The notes below the pieces were generated by a model. That model was not told the origin of the DNA. It ran no database searches and saw only the letters and a list, made by a program, of their open reading frames with translations. Made by a program: the position numbers and the translations under genes. 35,652 nt of DNA, from NCBI RefSeq assembly GCF_901212655.1, contig NZ_CAAKON010000033.1, forward strand, positions 1 through 35,652, given 5' to 3'. The stretch is from Olsenella uli (GTDB lineage Bacteria; Actinomycetota; Coriobacteriia; Coriobacteriales; Atopobiaceae). Positions 24,230 through 32,293 of the stretch are shown piece by piece (the first letter of the stretch is position 1; each line of letters opens with the position of its first letter).

Positions 24230-24258
24230 ATAATGGACGTGTCTAGCACCAATCGCAA
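24230..24258 (-). promoter_or_regulatory. promoter of the NA37-type gene
   Basis: On the minus strand TTGCGA (24253-24258) and CATTAT (24230-24235) are separated by exactly 17 bp, giving a leader of about 150 nt. Each box matches consensus at four of six positions. Confidence 0.5.
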
Positions 24259-24267
24259 GGAGGCTCC

Positions 24268-24354
24268 ATGACAAGGACACTGGTGCCTGAGGCATGGCAA
24301 GGCCGAGCGAGCGCCCTCTTCTGTGGTTCGTGCAGGGGCCGCGCTCGCAGCTAG
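24268..24354 (+). CDS. possible 28-residue small ORF upstream of helD
   Basis: An AAGGAGG Shine-Dalgarno with five-base spacing precedes an ATG. The frame, starting MTRTLVPEAWQGRASALF, ends at a TAG after 28 residues and includes a CGSC pair. Nothing homologous comes to mind. It could be a leader peptide or small protein, or chance in GC-rich DNA. The surrounding 24075-24489 gap of 415 bp otherwise holds the NA37 promoter and a GGGTGCGCC/GGCGCGCCC hairpin at about 24399-24421. Confidence 0.3.
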   Translation: MTRTLVPEAWQGRASALFCGSCRGRARS

Positions 24355-24489
24355 TCCCTCCCGGGGCGCTTGGGTAGGATAGATAGACTCGATTCTCTGG
24401 GTGCGCCCCATGGCGCGCCCAACGGGCTTTCTATGCCGAATTCCCGCAACCGGAGCCGGCAGAGGAGCCAGACAACCCCACGGAGGACC

Positions 24490-26718
24490 ATGAGCGACGT
24501 CAAGGACACGCAGGCAGCCGCCGCCGCGGCCGAGGCAACCAGCGCAGACCAGGACAGCCAGACGGCCGGCGCGGCGCAGGACCCCATCCTCGTAGAGGAG
24601 CAGGCCCACCTCTCCCAGATCTATGCCAAGCTCGAGGCCATCCGCGACGAGCTGGCAGACTCCCTCGAGCACGGACACGCCGAGGCCGCCCAGGACCTCC
24701 GCGAGCTCTCGGCTGAGATTCGCCCGGACACCTCGGGCGTTGGCTACGACGAGGTGATGGAGACCCTCGCCGCCATCGAGACCCTCAACGCCGTCATCGA
24801 CGCCTACAACCAGTACCACGACTTCTCCGTGGACAAGCTGCGCCGCGTCCTTTTGCTCCTGCGCCAGCCCTACTTTGCCAAGGTGCGCCTCAAGATGGGC
24901 CCGGACCGTCCCGCGCGCGACGTCTACATCGGCGCCGCCGGCATGACGGATGACCGCTCCCGCCCCCTCATCGTGGACTGGCGCAATCCCGTGGCCGAGA
25001 CGTACTACAACCAGGAGAACGGCACCACGAGCTACACGGTGAACGGGCGCACCCGCACCGTGGAGCTTGAGCTGCGCCGCCAGTTCGACATCACACGCGA
25101 CAAGCTCAACATGTACTTCGACACCACCGTGGCAATCGAGGACTCGCTGCTCCTGGGCGCACTCAAGAGCCACCACTCCGAGAAGCTCAAGGACATCACG
25201 GCGACCATCCAGCGCGAGCAGAACGAGGTCGTGCGCCACGCAGACGTGCCGGCGCTGCTCGTGAACGGCATCGCCGGCTCGGGCAAGACGAGCGTCATGC
25301 TCCAGCGCATCGCCTACCTGCTCTACGGCGAGCGCGAGACCCTCTCCCCCAACCAGGTGCACCTTTTTGGGCCCAACGCCGTGTTTGAGCACTACATCGA
25401 CAACGTGCTTCCCTCCATGGGCGAGGCAAACCCACAGGTCTACACCTGGCGCGACTTCTGCGAGGCCCAGGGCGCCGGCGGACGCGAGCTGGGCGCGGAC
25501 ACGGACCCGGCCAACCTCGAGCGCCTTGAGTCCGAGCTCGCGAGCCTCGTCATTGGCCCCGGCGACCTGCGCGACATCCGCTGCGGCGACACCACCCTGC
25601 TCAAGGCGGGCCAGGTGGCCGGCGCCGTCGAGAAGTTCCAGAAGTTTGGCGTGGGCCCGCGCTTCTGCGCCCTCGTCACCGACGACCTGCACGACCGCGT
25701 GAATCGCCGCATCGCCGGCATGGCACGCGACGAGGAGCTGCAGGAGGAGATGCTCGGACTCGACGTTGACGAGCAGGTGCAGGTCTTTGGTGAGACGGTG
25801 AGCCCCGAGAACGAGGAGCAGACCGTGGCGCTCACGCGCACGTGGCTGGAGCAGCGCTACGCCGCCGCGCACGAGGAGGTCGACAAGCTCACGTGGCTGC
25901 GTCTGGACCGCATCGCCATGCGCATGCTGGGCGAGGCGTCCGTGAGCTCGAGCGAGTGGCTCTATCTGCGCCTGCTCGTGACCGGCCGCGGCGACGTGAA
26001 CGCCCGCTTCGTCATGATCGACGAGGTGCAGGACTACACGCTCGCGCAGCTCATGGTGCTCGCGAAGTTCTTCTCGCGCGCACACTTCCTCATGCTGGGC
26101 GACGAGAACCAGGCCATCCGCGAGGGCACGGCGAGCTTTGGGCAGATTCGCGCGCTGTTCGAGCGCACGCACGGCGGCGTGGACGAGTGCCGCCTGCTCA
26201 CGAGCTACCGCTCCAGTCCCGAGATCACGGCGCTGTTCAGCGGGCTTGTTGAGATGGGGAGCTCCGTGAAGCTCGCGAGCGTGCATCGCGAGGGCGTGAC
26301 GCCTCGCATCGAGGCGCTGCCGGACAAGGATGCGTTCGTGACGGCACTGCGTGAGGAGGTCGAGGCGGCGAAGGGCGCCGACGGCCTCACCGCCGTGGTG
26401 GCGGCAGACGACGGCGCCGTGAGCTGGCTGCGCAAGCAGCTGGGCGAGGGTGTGCAGGTCATCAAGAACGACCAGGAACTGCCGGCTGTGGGCGTGGTGC
26501 TCATGAGCCTGCGCCTCGCGAAGGGCCTCGAGTTCGACCACGTCATCATCCCGGACGCCAGCGCCGAGACCTATCCGGACACCCCGCTCGCCCGCCGTCG
26601 CCTCTACACCGCCATCTCGCGTGCCATGCACAAGGTGACGCTGCTCGCACAGGGCGAGCTGAGCCCGCTCGTCTCCGACAAGGCGGCTCTCAGCCTCGGG
26701 ACTGGGCGTTCTCGATGA
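24490..26718 (+). CDS. helD: HelD-like UvrD/Rep-family ATPase (RNA polymerase-associated)
   Basis: The 742-residue protein is a superfamily 1 helicase-like ATPase of the HelD type, which in Gram-positive bacteria binds stalled RNA polymerase and helps release it from nucleic acid. Support comes from the long N-terminal coiled-coil-like region (about residues 30-105) and the HelD-typical PYFAKVRL and PLIVDWRNPVAETYY segments. There is also Walker A GIAGSGKTS at 260-268, Walker B MIDEVQDYTLAQ at about 507-518, a QAIREG motif, and a C-terminal KGLEFDHVIIPDA with ARRRLYTAISRA. The ATG at 24490 has GGAGG upstream. An Ala-rich acidic extension of about 30 residues precedes the conserved part. The last 29 bp overlap the 3' end of telA on the other strand. 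Confidence 0.92.
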   Translation: MSDVKDTQAAAAAAEATSADQDSQTAGAAQDPILVEEQAHLSQIYAKLEAIRDELADSLEHGHAEAAQDLRELSAEIRPDTSGVGYDEVMETLAAIETLNAVIDAYNQYHDFSVDKLRRVLLLLRQPYFAKVRLKMGPDRPARDVYIGAAGMTDDRSRPLIVDWRNPVAETYYNQENGTTSYTVNGRTRTVELELRRQFDITRDKLNMYFDTTVAIEDSLLLGALKSHHSEKLKDITATIQREQNEVVRHADVPALLVNGIAGSGKTSVMLQRIAYLLYGERETLSPNQVHLFGPNAVFEHYIDNVLPSMGEANPQVYTWRDFCEAQGAGGRELGADTDPANLERLESELASLVIGPGDLRDIRCGDTTLLKAGQVAGAVEKFQKFGVGPRFCALVTDDLHDRVNRRIAGMARDEELQEEMLGLDVDEQVQVFGETVSPENEEQTVALTRTWLEQRYAAAHEEVDKLTWLRLDRIAMRMLGEASVSSSEWLYLRLLVTGRGDVNARFVMIDEVQDYTLAQLMVLAKFFSRAHFLMLGDENQAIREGTASFGQIRALFERTHGGVDECRLLTSYRSSPEITALFSGLVEMGSSVKLASVHREGVTPRIEALPDKDAFVTALREEVEAAKGADGLTAVVAADDGAVSWLRKQLGEGVQVIKNDQELPAVGVVLMSLRLAKGLEFDHVIIPDASAETYPDTPLARRRLYTAISRAMHKVTLLAQGELSPLVSDKAALSLGTGRSR

Positions 26719-27967
26719 GGGCCTGCTTGAGGTCGCTCTCGATCTGACGCATCTGCACCTCGGCGGCCTCGCGCTTGGTGCGGCCGTCCTGCTGAATCTG
26801 CATCGTCTCGCGCAGAGTGGCGATAAGCTGCTGGTTCACCTGCTGGAGCGTCTCGATGTCCACGCTGCCGCGCTGGTTGGCGCGCTCGGCGTCCACGGCA
26901 CCCTGGTGCAGGGCCTGGGCGTTGGCCTTGAGCAGCTTGTTGGTGGTCTCGTCCACCTCGTGCTGCAGGTCAAGCGCCGCACGCTGGTTGGCAAGCCCCA
27001 GCGCGATGACCATCTGCGACTTCCACAGCGGGATGGTGGTGGAGATCGTGGTGTCGATCTTGTCCGAGATGGTCTTGTCGGCGCTCTGGAGCACCTTGAT
27101 CTGCGGCGCCATCTGCAGGCTCACGACACTCACGCGATCAAGATCGTCCAGACGCTTGGAGAACCGCTCGAGCTTGTCCTTGAAGTCCTTGAGCACCTGC
27201 GCGCTCATCGGGTCCTGGCTGGAGGCAACTTCTGCCTCCAGCGAGGGCAGCGTGTTGGCATGGAAGTCCGCAAGGGCTTTCTTGCCGGCGGTGACGTAGA
27301 TCTTGAGCTGACGGTACTGGGCCACGTTTCGGTCGTACATGGTGTCGTACATGGCTATGTCGCGCGTCATCTGCGCCTGGGCGCGCTCAAGCTTCTCGAC
27401 GATCTCGTCCACCTGCGGGGCAACCTTCTGGTAGCGACGGCGCAGCTTGTCCACGCTCACCACCACCTGGCCGATGATGGGAATCTGCTTGACGCCCTTA
27501 AGCTCAGCGTCGTCCACCGTGCCAAGGAGCTCGCGCAAGAGGTCTCCCGCCTCGCCCGTGTCCTTGCTGCGGGTCTTGGAGAGCACGCCGTCGGCGAAGT
27601 CCGTCATGGAGAGCTGGGCGTCGCGGCCAAAACTGCTCTCGATGCCGTCCTTGCGGAAGTCGATGTTGGCGGCCAGCTCGTCGGCACGCTTCTGGTCTGC
27701 AGGCGAGAGCTGCACGGCCTGCACCTTTGCCGGCTCGATAACCTGCGCCTGAGCCTGCACGGGCACGGCCGCAGAACTCGTGAGGTCTGCGAGGGTGAAC
27801 TTGGCAGCGCCGGCCTGGGCGGTGGTCGTGGTTGCCGGGGTCGCGACGGACTCGGGCGCGGCAGCCGGCGCCGCCTCCACCACCACCTGCTGCGCGGGAA
27901 CGGCAGGTGCCGGCTCCGGCGCCCCCATCAGGTCTGCCAGAGATACCTTAGTCGGATCGTCTGCCAT
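26690..27967 (-). CDS. telA: TelA/KlaA-family toxic anion resistance protein
   Basis: The 425-residue protein belongs to the TelA family (PF05816), named for tellurite resistance but widespread in stress-linked operons with XpaC-like proteins. The conserved core spans about residues 110-420. It is largely helical, with IPIIGQVVVSVDKLRRRYQ, the TLWKSQMVIALGLANQRAALD-type segment (here TIPLWKSQM), and a heptad-rich C-terminus. The first 100 residues are a Pro/Ala/Val/Gln linker that carries two similar short motifs, KVSLADL near residue 7 and KFTLADL near residue 56. The ATG at 27965-27967 has AGGAGG. It ends a minus-strand operon with two substrate-binding proteins and an XpaC-like gene. It is separated by a 227-bp gap with a hairpin, and converges on helD with a 29-bp overlap. 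Confidence 0.92.
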   Translation of the reverse strand: MADDPTKVSLADLMGAPEPAPAVPAQQVVVEAAPAAAPESVATPATTTTAQAGAAKFTLADLTSSAAVPVQAQAQVIEPAKVQAVQLSPADQKRADELAANIDFRKDGIESSFGRDAQLSMTDFADGVLSKTRSKDTGEAGDLLRELLGTVDDAELKGVKQIPIIGQVVVSVDKLRRRYQKVAPQVDEIVEKLERAQAQMTRDIAMYDTMYDRNVAQYRQLKIYVTAGKKALADFHANTLPSLEAEVASSQDPMSAQVLKDFKDKLERFSKRLDDLDRVSVVSLQMAPQIKVLQSADKTISDKIDTTISTTIPLWKSQMVIALGLANQRAALDLQHEVDETTNKLLKANAQALHQGAVDAERANQRGSVDIETLQQVNQQLIATLRETMQIQQDGRTKREAAEVQMRQIESDLKQALIENAQSRG

Positions 27968-28064
27968 ATGAGCCTCCTAGCTCGTCAGGTCGTTCGTTGT
28001 AGTCCCTTATGCCCCCCGCGCGGCCTTGCGGCCGGGTGATTTCCCACATTCGGGCGACAAATCT

Positions 28065-28079
28065 GCCGAGCGGCTCGGC
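28065..28079 (-). terminator. hairpin in the leader of telA
   Basis: GCCGAG and CTCGGC pair around a 3-base loop, followed on the minus strand by AGATTTG. A second hairpin (GGCC-GCAA-GGCC type) is at 28023-28034. Together they could attenuate telA relative to the upstream operon genes. No ORF is seen in the 227-bp gap. Confidence 0.35.
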
Positions 28080-28194
28080 CGCGCGCGCTCGTGCACCGGG
28101 CGCGTCGTGAGGCTGCGGCGCCGGAACCCATATGCCACCGCACGCCTTGCACCTACCTGCACCCTACGACCCAGTGACCTCGTGCGCATGTGTC

Positions 28195-29265
28195 TCACTT
28201 CACCGCCGCGATGAGCGCCTGCATGGCGTCGTTTCCGGGAAGCTCCACCGCGGCGGGCACGCGCTCGGCAATGCCGGGAACGCCAAAGCGGCTCGCGCTG
28301 TCCGTACCCAGCTGCGAGGCTCCGCGGAAGCCGTGTCGCTCCCACGCGAGCCTCTGCACGTCATCGCTCTTGAGGAAGTCGCGCAGCTTGTCGCCATTGT
28401 CATCCAGCGACACCAGCACATGGGTGCTCCATTCGGTGGGCGTGGTATAGGCCACCACCAGCTGGTCCTTCACCTGCCTGAAGAGGTCTGGCTGGTTCAC
28501 GGAGAGGTCCAGCACCTGGCTCTCATAGCCCACCATCATGGGCTTGGAGCCCTCCCCCAGCGTAAGGAACTGGCTGAACGAGTCCTCGGAGCTCGTCTCC
28601 ATCCAGCCACTCTTCTGGAACACGGCGCGAATCATGTCCGCGTCGCGCGCCACGCTCTCCGCCGTGGCGGGCTGGCCGCCGTTGAGCGCCGTGGCCACGA
28701 GGGCCGCCCACTCGTTGCCGCTGTTGGACTGCGCCGGGTCTGTGCTGTCGATGCGGAACTGGCCGTAGCCGTTCGCGTAGCCCAGGTCTGCCCAGGTCTT
28801 GTTGTCCACCATGGCGTTTACCGCAGCTACGGCGTCCAGCTTGTAGACGTCTCCGTCCTTGCTCATGATTCCCGAGCCCACGAGGGCGTCGGCCACATCC
28901 TTGTAGGTATAGACCACGATGGGCGAGTTGAGCACGATGTCGCTCGACTGCGCCCGCACGCCCTGGGCCTGGCCATACGCAACGGCCGCCTGCGACGACG
29001 GGAACAGGTAGTCCATGCCCGTACGGTCGGCATCCATCATGGCAAGAGAGCCGGCCTTCTTGTACGAGATGTCCAGGCCCACCTTCTGGGCGAGCTCGCT
29101 GAACTGATCGTCCTCGAACAGAGAAATCTTCTCGCCGCCGAGGTAGCCCGTAATGCCTGTGGGCTCAACTGGTGCCGGTCTGGAGCGCTGCCACAGGAGC
29201 GCCCCTCCCGCCACGAGCACCGCAACCACCACGCACGCTAGGCCGATGAGCTTACTTCTGGACAT
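28195..29265 (-). CDS. membrane-anchored substrate-binding protein, paralogue of the VWA lipoprotein's N-domain
   Basis: A 356-residue protein with one N-terminal hydrophobic helix (residues 5-25) and an external domain of the periplasmic-binding-protein type. The segment QSNSGNEWAALVATAL is shared in form with QSNSGASAYLAFLTAL of the neighbouring VWA lipoprotein, pointing to two related binding domains in one operon. Other binding-protein features are IVLNSPIVVYTYKDVADAL and the late KLRDFLKSDDVQRLAWERHGFRG. No lipobox Cys is present, so the protein stays anchored by its helix. The ATG at 29263-29265 is spaced correctly from GGAGG, and the gene overlaps the end of the XpaC-like gene by 14 bp, implying coupled translation. 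No permease or ATPase accompanies it. The ligand is unknown. Confidence 0.75.
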   Translation of the reverse strand: MSRSKLIGLACVVVAVLVAGGALLWQRSRPAPVEPTGITGYLGGEKISLFEDDQFSELAQKVGLDISYKKAGSLAMMDADRTGMDYLFPSSQAAVAYGQAQGVRAQSSDIVLNSPIVVYTYKDVADALVGSGIMSKDGDVYKLDAVAAVNAMVDNKTWADLGYANGYGQFRIDSTDPAQSNSGNEWAALVATALNGGQPATAESVARDADMIRAVFQKSGWMETSSEDSFSQFLTLGEGSKPMMVGYESQVLDLSVNQPDLFRQVKDQLVVAYTTPTEWSTHVLVSLDDNGDKLRDFLKSDDVQRLAWERHGFRGASQLGTDSASRFGVPGIAERVPAAVELPGNDAMQALIAAVK

Positions 29266-30040
29266 GGTCATCCTCCAAAGCAGGTGACGAGGGCGCGGGA
29301 GACGCTGCCGACGCGGCGGCAGTCGAAGGCGCCCCGGGTGCCGGAGCGGACGTCGAGACCACCGAGATCGCGTCCGGCGCGACAACAGGCACGCCCGGCG
29401 TGGCAGACGGAGCCGACGCCGAGGCCGCCGGGCTCTCGTCCGGCGTATAGCCGTCCATCTCCATGAGGCGCCGCACGGCATCTGAGTCCGCCGAGAGCTC
29501 GGCGACCTTGGCCCCCGCCGCACGGGAGAGCTCGCCTTGCGCCGCGCCCCGGAGCGACGCCAGGGCCTCCATCACGTCGCCGTGCGCACGAGCGGCCTCC
29601 TCGCCCGTCGTGGCATGTTCGATAGCCAGGTAGTTCTCGAGCACAGACTCGCACTGCTCGCCATAGGTTGCCAGATAGTGCGAAAGACGCCGATACGTGG
29701 CAGGCTGGCGCTCCACATAGGACGCGAGGCGCTCGAGGTCCGCCGCGAGCTGCCTTGCCTCCATGCGCACGTCCTCCGAGCTTGCGCCGGCGCCAAGCTG
29801 GCGCACCTTGCCCTCGAGCCGGCGCGCCTCCGCGATGCGACCCGCCGCGGCCTCCCCGTTGGGCACGAGGCTCGCCGCCACGTCGCCCAGCTTGGACTCG
29901 GGCACAGCGAGCGTGCTTACGCCCAGGTAGAGCAGGGCGGCAACAACGGCACCCGCCGCAATGCCCGCAACGCCCCCTATGAACCAGACGCACGCCAGGC
30001 CACCGACCACGCCGGCGAGAGCACCCACCACGTAACTCAT
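29252..30040 (-). CDS. XpaC-like (5-bromo-4-chloroindolyl phosphate hydrolysis family) membrane protein
   Basis: A 262-residue protein with two adjacent N-terminal TM helices (about 1-20 and 23-42). A helical cytosolic domain follows, with QPATYRRLSHYLATYGEQCESVLENYLAIE and a late RRLMEMDGYTPD, which matches my recollection of the XpaC family (rLxxyLxxYxxxxxxxlxxY and a C-terminal DG motif). XpaC proteins commonly neighbour TelA, as here. Their biochemical role is unknown despite the historical phosphatase name. The last 55 residues are a Ser/Ala/Pro-rich tail. The ATG at 30038-30040 has GAGGTG eight bases upstream. It lies 163 bp after the VWA lipoprotein gene and overlaps the next gene by 14 bp. 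Confidence 0.72.
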   Translation of the reverse strand: MSYVVGALAGVVGGLACVWFIGGVAGIAAGAVVAALLYLGVSTLAVPESKLGDVAASLVPNGEAAAGRIAEARRLEGKVRQLGAGASSEDVRMEARQLAADLERLASYVERQPATYRRLSHYLATYGEQCESVLENYLAIEHATTGEEAARAHGDVMEALASLRGAAQGELSRAAGAKVAELSADSDAVRRLMEMDGYTPDESPAASASAPSATPGVPVVAPDAISVVSTSAPAPGAPSTAAASAASPAPSSPALEDDHVQK

Positions 30041-30203
30041 GCGGCGCTCACCTCGCTGAGCGCCCGACGAACCCAGCGCCCAGGGCGAGCATGTGGCACA
30101 CGTGCGGCCCGGCAGCCCTTGCCCGATGCCCGACGTTGCTCGCACGCGGCCTGCCACTCGCACATAGCCTGGCGCACGCAGGCGCCCCTCCCACGGCCAC
30201 CCA

Positions 30204-31931
30204 TCAGTTGTAGCCCTTCACCGTGCGGAACACGGCAGCCAGGTCGCCCTCGCGTCCATCGAAGGTCTTGCCGTTCGTATGCTCCGAGAGCTCGTCGAGC
30301 TGCGTGGGGTCGGCGTCGCCAAACATGATGGAGAAGACGGGGACATCGAGGCCGGAGGCGTCGTAGTCGCTCAGGAACGCGTCACGGTCCCCGGTGTCGG
30401 ACATGCCGTCCGTCATGAGCACGATGGCAACCGTGCGGCCCTGTGCCTCGCCCGACGCCTTGATCTTGCCCAGCGCCTCGTCCAGGCCGGCGTAGATGTT
30501 CGTGCCGCCGGTGGCGTCGGTGCTCTGAGCCTTGGAGAGCAGGTCCGCGGTGTCCGCGCCCTTGGCCTCCACCTCGCCCAGCACGTGGCTGGAGAACGGG
30601 ATGAGGACGTTCACGTCGTCTGCGGCGGGCTGGATCATGGACTTGGACGCCTCTTCCGGGTCGAGCGCCTGTGTGAGACCACCCACCACGCCGCTCTTGC
30701 CCGGGCCGTACATGGAGCCGGAGTAGTCCACCACCCACACGGTGAGCGAGGGGCGGCGAAGCCTGGTCTGGTAGAGGTCGAGGGCCTTGGTGGTGACGTC
30801 CGCGGCGGGCATGGGCACGGCCTTGAGCACGGAGGAGTCCGTCGAGATGCCCCAGTCCGCGCGAAACGCCTGCTTGACGCCATCATCGTCCGGGTTGGCC
30901 ACGCGGCCGCCCAGCCCCGTGCGCCTGCCCACGCGCTCCAGCTCGAGCTTAGCGTCATCGGAGGAGAGCGCCTGCTGGAAGCTCGAGAAGGCGCCGTCCT
31001 TGCCCTGGCCACGGTCCACATAGCCAAGCGGGCTATCGGAGACGGCGATGCCGTCGGCCGGGCAAATCACGAGCAGGGGCTCGCGACCCGCCGCCTCGAG
31101 CTCCTTGTTTGCCTGAGCCACGAGTGACTCGTAGTTCACCATGGCAGGATGGGCATCGGGGTCCCTCACCACCATGTCCTTGAGCCAGTCGGAAGAGCCG
31201 CTCGAGCGGTCCTGGCCCGAGAGCAGCGAGGTCATCTTCTGCTGGAGGTCGGCATTGTCCAGGTCATCTGCCGTAAGCGGCGTGTCCTTGCCAGAGAGCG
31301 CGGTGAGGAAGGCCAGGTAGGCCGAGGCGCCGCTGTTGGACTGCGTGGCGCTCGTCATGGCAAAGGAGAGCTTGCCGGAGGTCACCGCGTCGATGATCTG
31401 GGACGTGGCGACGGGCTTGGTGGCGCCCGTGTCGTCCGCCCAGCCAAGCTCGATTGCCTTGGACTTGGCCACGCCCAGCACCACCGGCGTGGTGGAGGTG
31501 GACTGCGCGTTCTTCACGAGGTGGCCGGTGTCGCCCATGGTGAGCCAGATGGAGGAGGCGGGCCACACGGCATCGTAGTCGTCTCCGCCGCCCTGGAGCA
31601 TGCCCATGATGTCGAGCGAGCCCATGTAGTGCAGCTCCACGGTCACGCCCGAGGCATCGACGGCCTTCTGGATGGCCGCGGCGGCCTCCTTGTTCTCGGA
31701 GCCGGAGGCAACCTTGAGGGTCTCCTTGGCACCGCCGGAGGACGGCGTGAAGGTCTGTACGTTGTCCGTGATGGCGGGCGTGCCCTCGCCGCCCTGCTGG
31801 CCGGCACCTTGACCGCCAGAGCAGGCCGCGAGCAGCGCGACGCAGGCTAGCGCCACAGCGGCCATGAGCAGTACGTGGGCCCAGCGCCGCCCGGAACGCG
31901 AGCCTCCCGCCGTGTACCTATGAGCGCGCAT
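30204..31931 (-). CDS. lipoprotein fusing a substrate-binding domain to a von Willebrand factor A domain
   Basis: A 575-residue exported lipoprotein. A basic N-terminus, hydrophobic helix and lipobox LAAC place the acylated Cys at about residue 37. A Gly/Gln-rich linker leads to a solute-binding domain (about 70-350) containing DAVWPASSIWL and QSNSGASAYLAFLTAL. The C-terminal part (about 395-575) is a VWA domain with a complete metal-ion-dependent adhesion site: DYSGSM at 402-407, TGGTN near 474, and MTDGMSDTGD near 504. The ATG at 31929-31931 has GGAGG four bases upstream. It is the first gene of the operon with the XpaC-like, second binding protein and TelA genes. A direct-repeat regulator-type site lies 62 bp upstream. 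No transporter genes are present, so sensing or scaffold function is more likely than uptake; this is inference. Confidence 0.88.
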   Translation of the reverse strand: MRAHRYTAGGSRSGRRWAHVLLMAAVALACVALLAACSGGQGAGQQGGEGTPAITDNVQTFTPSSGGAKETLKVASGSENKEAAAAIQKAVDASGVTVELHYMGSLDIMGMLQGGGDDYDAVWPASSIWLTMGDTGHLVKNAQSTSTTPVVLGVAKSKAIELGWADDTGATKPVATSQIIDAVTSGKLSFAMTSATQSNSGASAYLAFLTALSGKDTPLTADDLDNADLQQKMTSLLSGQDRSSGSSDWLKDMVVRDPDAHPAMVNYESLVAQANKELEAAGREPLLVICPADGIAVSDSPLGYVDRGQGKDGAFSSFQQALSSDDAKLELERVGRRTGLGGRVANPDDDGVKQAFRADWGISTDSSVLKAVPMPAADVTTKALDLYQTRLRRPSLTVWVVDYSGSMYGPGKSGVVGGLTQALDPEEASKSMIQPAADDVNVLIPFSSHVLGEVEAKGADTADLLSKAQSTDATGGTNIYAGLDEALGKIKASGEAQGRTVAIVLMTDGMSDTGDRDAFLSDYDASGLDVPVFSIMFGDADPTQLDELSEHTNGKTFDGREGDLAAVFRTVKGYN

Positions 31932-31992
31932 AGAGCCTCCAGTCGCTGGATTGATGCGTTAAGTCATCATCCCCCTGTAACCGGACACTTTT

Positions 31993-32010
31993 TGTAAGCG
32001 AGCTGTAAGC
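31993..32010. promoter_or_regulatory. direct-repeat site TGTAAGC-N4-TGTAAGC upstream of the VWA/TelA operon
   Basis: Two identical 7-mers TGTAAGC at 31993-31999 and 32004-32010 are separated by four bases, the 11-bp period used by OmpR/PhoB-family response regulators. It lies 62-79 bp upstream of the operon start on the minus strand. In the 31932-32293 gap I also see a TATAGG box near 32131 on the plus strand and the tandem repeats listed next. Confidence 0.5.
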
Positions 32011-32203
32011 AGCGTCGAGCGGGCAGCGGGAGGATGCGGCGGGCACTGGCTTCGGCGGCGTTCCCCCATGCCTCCTCCCTCGCGCGAAAATGCCTCGCAA
32101 CCATCAACATCAAGTCACGTCGCGGTCCGTATAGGGTACCCTGCGCAGTAGTTAACACACCGCGCCGCGCAGCCGACGCAATCGCCCGCGTTCCGTTCGT
32201 GGC

Positions 32204-32272
32204 GCCAGGCGCACCTCGTTCGCAGTGCCAAGTGCGCCCCGCCCACAACGCCAAACGCGCCTCGCTCGCGAC
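32204..32272. repeat. three degenerate 23-bp tandem repeats in the nitroreductase leader
   Basis: Units begin at 32204, 32227 and 32250, each starting GCCARR and ending near CRCRAC. The six to eight differences between units are nearly all transitions. A weaker copy may begin at 32181. The array ends 21 bp before the nitroreductase start codon. Confidence 0.6.
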
Positions 32273-32293
32273 GTCAGAGACAGGAGAGGACCC

